Source: Rosa chinensis (Eukaryota > Streptophyta > Magnoliopsida > Rosales > Rosaceae). Taken from it: 64,000 nucleotides of DNA. Each line of letters starts with the position of its first letter. Positions within the stretch are counted from its first letter, which is position 1. Shown here piece after piece: positions 60,141 to 64,000 of this stretch. Below the pieces are notes generated by a model. That model ran no database searches and was not told the DNA's origin. It was given only the letters and a program-made list of their open reading frames with translations. The position numbers and the translations under genes are program-made. The stretch covers positions 19,417,555 through 19,481,554 of the forward strand of contig NC_037093.1 of NCBI RefSeq assembly GCF_002994745.2, given 5' to 3'.

Positions 60141-61218
60141 GTCCTAGTTTTGTTTAGATTTTTTTAGGTTCAAACTTATTTCCAGATTAATCACGATTCA
60201 AAACTTACTGGCATGCCAACTGCCCACGGGTTTCTACAAATCAATAACTCCTGAATGTATGTTCATTTCAGCTTGATATAAATTTAGAACTCTAATTTGT
60301 ATCACCCAGGTAGCGGCTTTGCAGCCTTGCGGAGTTGCTGTACTCTTGAATGTTGTCCAGAGTGGTGTATTCATTTTTGTATTCCAGTAAAAGTTCAACC
60401 AACATGTAGTCCCGCGGGAGAAAATGACATCCCTAAAATGCTCCTCTTAATCATTATCAGCAAGTCAAATTGAAATTCCAGGTGTTCTTATACTTCCAGT
60501 CTTTTCTCAGGAATGACACTAGTCTGGTATCGGGGATGTCTGTTACCTTTGCTACCATATGTATTTATGAAATCAATATTGGTCCAACGAAAGGCTCTAA
60601 TTATATACACAGTGTAGATTTACAAGTGTAGATAATTCATATACAGTACTCTAATTAGCTACCTCTACTACCTACTTTTCAAGCATTTTGAACCAATCGG
60701 AGAACACTATAAACAGATTTCTATAGCAGGGCAACAAATTTTTGTCAATTGCAATACTGCATGAGGAAGATTTCCAATCAATTGCAATACTGCACGAGGT
60801 AGATTTCCAATCAATCTCGTCATTTTGTTTGAGGAGCAAACTTGCCAACACTCCACACAAGGGCCCCCGAAACAGGGACTAAACTAAATGCTGATGCCAA
60901 AATCCAGTTAACAACAGTCATGACTTGTTGGGAAACAGAACCATGCAGGAAAAGGTGGTACATCTTCCATACCTGTACAAGGTTCGAAATAAGCATTTTT
61001 CATTTACGCTGCGTACCTAATGGCATCATCCGGCTCCATGGTTCATATTCTTCCCAGTTTGACGCTTTCATAAATCATGGCGATGGATAAACTCTCTTCC
61101 TCTTAATTGCTGGACTGCAAATTTCGAGATATAGGAAATCGTGGTGACCTAAAAGTGAGCATTTCTTCTGTCGAGTGTGGCATGACAGTTGTGACAAGCA
61201 GAGTTTGTATGGTAGTAA
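60141..61218. other. Convergent 3' regions of the bL27m and mTERF genes
   Basis: No extra gene is seen. Two copies of a 37-38 bp segment (AGATTTCCAATCAATTGCAA and AGATTTCCAATCAATCTCGT, with CAATACTGCA(T/C)GAGG) lie at 60745-60823. Confidence 0.45.
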
Positions 61219-63821
61219 TTATGATTCTGCCTCACTTTCAGTGTCATGGAACATAGTTGATTCTGCTTCACTTTCAGTGTCATTAAACATAATTGATTCT
61301 GTCTCGCTTTCAGTGTCATCAAACACTGTTGATTCTGCCTCAATTACAGTGTCATCAAACATAGTTGATTCTGCCTCGGTTTCAGCGTCATCAAGCATAA
61401 TTCTCTTCACAGGTGACTCATCGTCCTCACTGAGTTGGGAATTAGAGAAGTCCTCATTGGTGATTCCAGATTCAAATCTTTGACGCCTTTCTACTATATT
61501 CTTGACCCTTTTGTCAAACTCTGCATCTGTGCTAGCGAGCATGTATCGTAGCTTTAAATTGATATGATTCTCTAGCAGAATTTTGTGCCTAGGAATAATT
61601 CGACCCTCAAGAGAGTAGCTGAAAAACCTGAACACAATTTCAATATGGTCAGTCAATGAAAAAGACAAAGGAAGTCAAAGTATTACAAACAGTAAAATAT
61701 AAACGCGCAAAAATAAAACTAGAATCCACAAATTCCTTTGTGCCAGATTGGCTACCCAAATGTAAGAACCCCATTACATATCTTGAACAAATGAAATGAC
61801 GAACATAATCTGAAGACAGCCATAAATTCAGCATGAAAATTAAAAGTGTTACTAAGAATGATACCTTATTCCTATTCCTGAGACCTTGCTATCCTTTATA
61901 TATACAGCACAATGATGCTAAGAATGATATCAGAACCAAGGTAATATCTATTGCAGAATGAAGTTTAAGAGATTCTCTATTTTACTGGACGAAAGTAAGA
62001 TTCAGAAAAAGAAAGGGTTACTGAAACTAAGGGTGGCTTCACCTTGGAAACTCAATCAGATCTCGCAAAGGGCGGACCATAGTTCTCCTCAGGTATCTGT
62101 ATTTTGGACGGAGGACATCTGTATTGTATCGGAGCAGCATGGGGAAATCAGCTATCATCTCACCCAATGTGCTAACGTGTATGCCAAGTGATCGAAAATA
62201 TTTTACATTAACCTCAAGCTTGTGCACAATGTTGCATCCCAAGAGCTCTGGTCCCAAAGCTATAACCTTTCCAATATCTCTGTCACTAACTCCAGCTTTG
62301 GTAATCAAGAATATCACCTGTATGACCAGTAACATGTTACAACATCTAAACTGTAAATTGTACTCTCATCTATTTCAAACTGAACCTGGATATTAAATAG
62401 TTGTGCGGGAATTGCTACAGTCCAACCAGAGCTATCAATTTCAATCTGCCCGCAAGGGCACATACAGATTTTCAAACTAATATCACACAAAGTAAGCCTC
62501 CTATTAACCATGCAAGACACATCTTTGAAGCACACATCAGTAATTATAATAATCACTGTTTGTAGCTGAATGACTTCAAATCGACTGGAACTTTAAAATA
62601 AAATGAGATAATAGATATTTTGATGATAGTAACTTCTAAGGTAACTCTATCCATTAACAGGGAATTGAACAAAGCATTAGTCTCCCCCTCACCCCAACAC
62701 ACACACAAACAACCCTGAAAAAAGAAGAAAGACTAAAAACAGCCAACACACAAAATTACAGAAACTAAGAAAAGATATACAATAGCAACTGTACTGCGAC
62801 TATATACAACAGTCAATTAAACAATTTGCACAAGTGATCATAGTCAAATAAGATACTTGATGAGATGGTGCCAAAGAGCAATTGCACTGTGCCTATAAGT
62901 CAACTTAGAATGTAGGTCAGGTCACTCAATCCAAAAACCTGATTTTCTTTATTTTTTTTATCTTTAGACCTGGTGAATTAACTTATGCACATACGAGAAT
63001 CAAAACTGCACTTCTACCCTCGGTCTAATCAGCTCACTACAGCATGAAGACAAATACACACACACACACACACACCTATATACATATATTTGTACATGCC
63101 ATGGTGAGCTTTTAGGAAAGGTGGGGTATGTGTTGATAGTTTAAATAACTTGATGAGGCTATGAGCTTAAAGAAAAAGAATAACAATAACTTGAATAGGA
63201 AAATAACTTACCACTGGCCGAATTTTCTTGTATAGACTGTATGTAAGCAACGGAGGAAACTTTACAAGCATTTTTCCTATGGCATCATCTCGAATGCCTA
63301 TGTCCTGAAAAAATTTTACCTACAAGATGGTACAAATAGACATCAATATCATCAAATGAAGCATGATAACATGATATGCAAACATTTTGGGTTTGTGGGT
63401 GCGTATTATATATATGGATGAAGTTTGGAACAACTGCATCAGTGCATTAGGTATGTGAACATGAATAATTATGAGAACTAATTAGGCTAGTTGAGACCGG
63501 AGAGAACACAAAATACCTAAGAAGAACTAAGCTAGATTGCTGAAGTTGTTTTTATGATAGGTTTGCAGCAACATCAAAATTAAAGCACATGAATATCTGG
63601 CATACCTTTGGCACAATGGTCTTCTCCAAATCAGCACAGAAAAGAATCGGTTTAATGGTAAGCATCCTCCTCATACCATCTCTGGTAATTCCAAGGTAAT
63701 ACAAATACTTAGCTAGGGGCTTCCATCTTTCCTCTATTCCACAACCCATCAGCTGGGGCCTAAATGCTAGTAATTTGCCAACATCCTCAGTACTAAGGCC
63801 AAATTCCTTCAAATAGTTCAC
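61219..63821 (-). CDS. Organellar mTERF-family protein, 3' part (chloroplast mTERF2-like)
   Basis: mTERF proteins are helical-repeat nucleic-acid-binding proteins that control organellar transcripts. Minus-strand exons are 63821-63606, 63319-63212, 62317-62043 and 61627-61219 (TAA). All borders are GT-AG and all phases agree. Successive mTERF repeats are visible: LSTEDVGKLLAFRPQLMGC, then MRRMLTIKPILFC, then DDAIGKMLVKFPPLLTYSL, then SDRDIGKVIALGPELLGC, then EMIADFPMLLRYN. The tail reads FFSYSLEGRIIPRHKILLEN, then MLASTDAEFDKRV, as I recall for chloroplast mTERF2 (EMB2219). It ends in acidic 12-residue repeats. The 5' exons lie beyond 64000. Confidence 0.85.
61226..61405 (-). repeat. 36-bp coding repeat (12 residues, five copies) in the mTERF gene
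   Basis: The C-terminus repeats the pattern [T/I][M/V]F[D/N/H]DTESEAES, rich in Asp, Glu and Ser, five times before the stop. Unit length is 36 bp, so copy-number changes keep the frame. Confidence 0.9.
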
Positions 63822-64000
63822 CTGGATAAAGAAGAGCAGCATCTCATTAGATATTATGCACAATCGGTATCAAATTAACTACACATTCTCCTAAATTAAA
63901 GCCTAAAACCCATATCTGTTGATTCTGTTCATGATACTGTCAAATAGCATGATAACTATATGATTCCAACCAAAAGTCAGAGTAAGGGAGTGTCAGCTAC

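Overview
The window is a stretch of plant nuclear genome, from a eudicot. The reasons are large introns with GT-AG borders, organelle-targeted housekeeping genes, and an AT-rich background packed with plant-type mobile elements (Ty3/gypsy Tat-lineage, LINE, hAT, TRIM). The type of repeats would fit a Rosaceae-like genome, but that is a guess.

Only three genes look alive. (1) A complete 18-exon gene for the alpha subunit of cytosolic phenylalanine-tRNA ligase lies at 14164-20465 (+). Every exon joins in phase to a 507-residue protein, and one intron is of the rare GC-AG type. (2) A three-exon gene for mitochondrial ribosomal protein bL27 lies at 59519-60140 (+). It reads cleanly except for one missing A in an A-run. 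(3) The 3' part of a gene for an organellar mTERF protein lies at 61219-63821 (-) and continues past the right edge. Genes 2 and 3 converge.

The left 14 kb is a gene graveyard. An ESV1-like (starch-granule tryptophan-rich protein) gene has been hit by a nonsense mutation, a solo-LTR-like insertion with a clean 5-bp target duplication, and a LINE fragment. Then come an unassigned 3-exon remnant split by a hAT miniature element, a frameshifted F-box gene, the last exon of a GH81 beta-glucanase, a SINE-like insertion, a SINA-like RING gene with an internally duplicated RING, and a GC-rich inverted-repeat element sitting in a TA microsatellite.

From 20.9 to 30.9 kb is a nested structure. A 5'-truncated LINE (flanked by a 15-16 bp target duplication) was later split by a 6.1-kb LTR element (target duplication TAAGG). 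The LTRs of that element are 1565 bp and look identical, and it has no gag-pol.

From 31 to 42.6 kb there is a dead hAT transposase and several GC-rich, poly-A-tailed elements without recognisable proteins, two of them with clear target duplications. There is also a GAA-expanded array of repeat units holding exon-like gene fragments, and a 337-bp TRIM.

From 42.9 to 57.2 kb is one 14.3-kb Tat-lineage Ty3/gypsy retrotransposon, with 755-bp LTRs and target duplication CAACT. It has gag, protease, RT, two RNase H domains and integrase on the + strand, each broken. Downstream of pol, on the opposite strand, it carries a five-exon gene for a plant-mobile-domain-like protein with a coiled-coil tail. 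All its introns are phase 0. This spliced antisense passenger gene is the most interesting object in the window.
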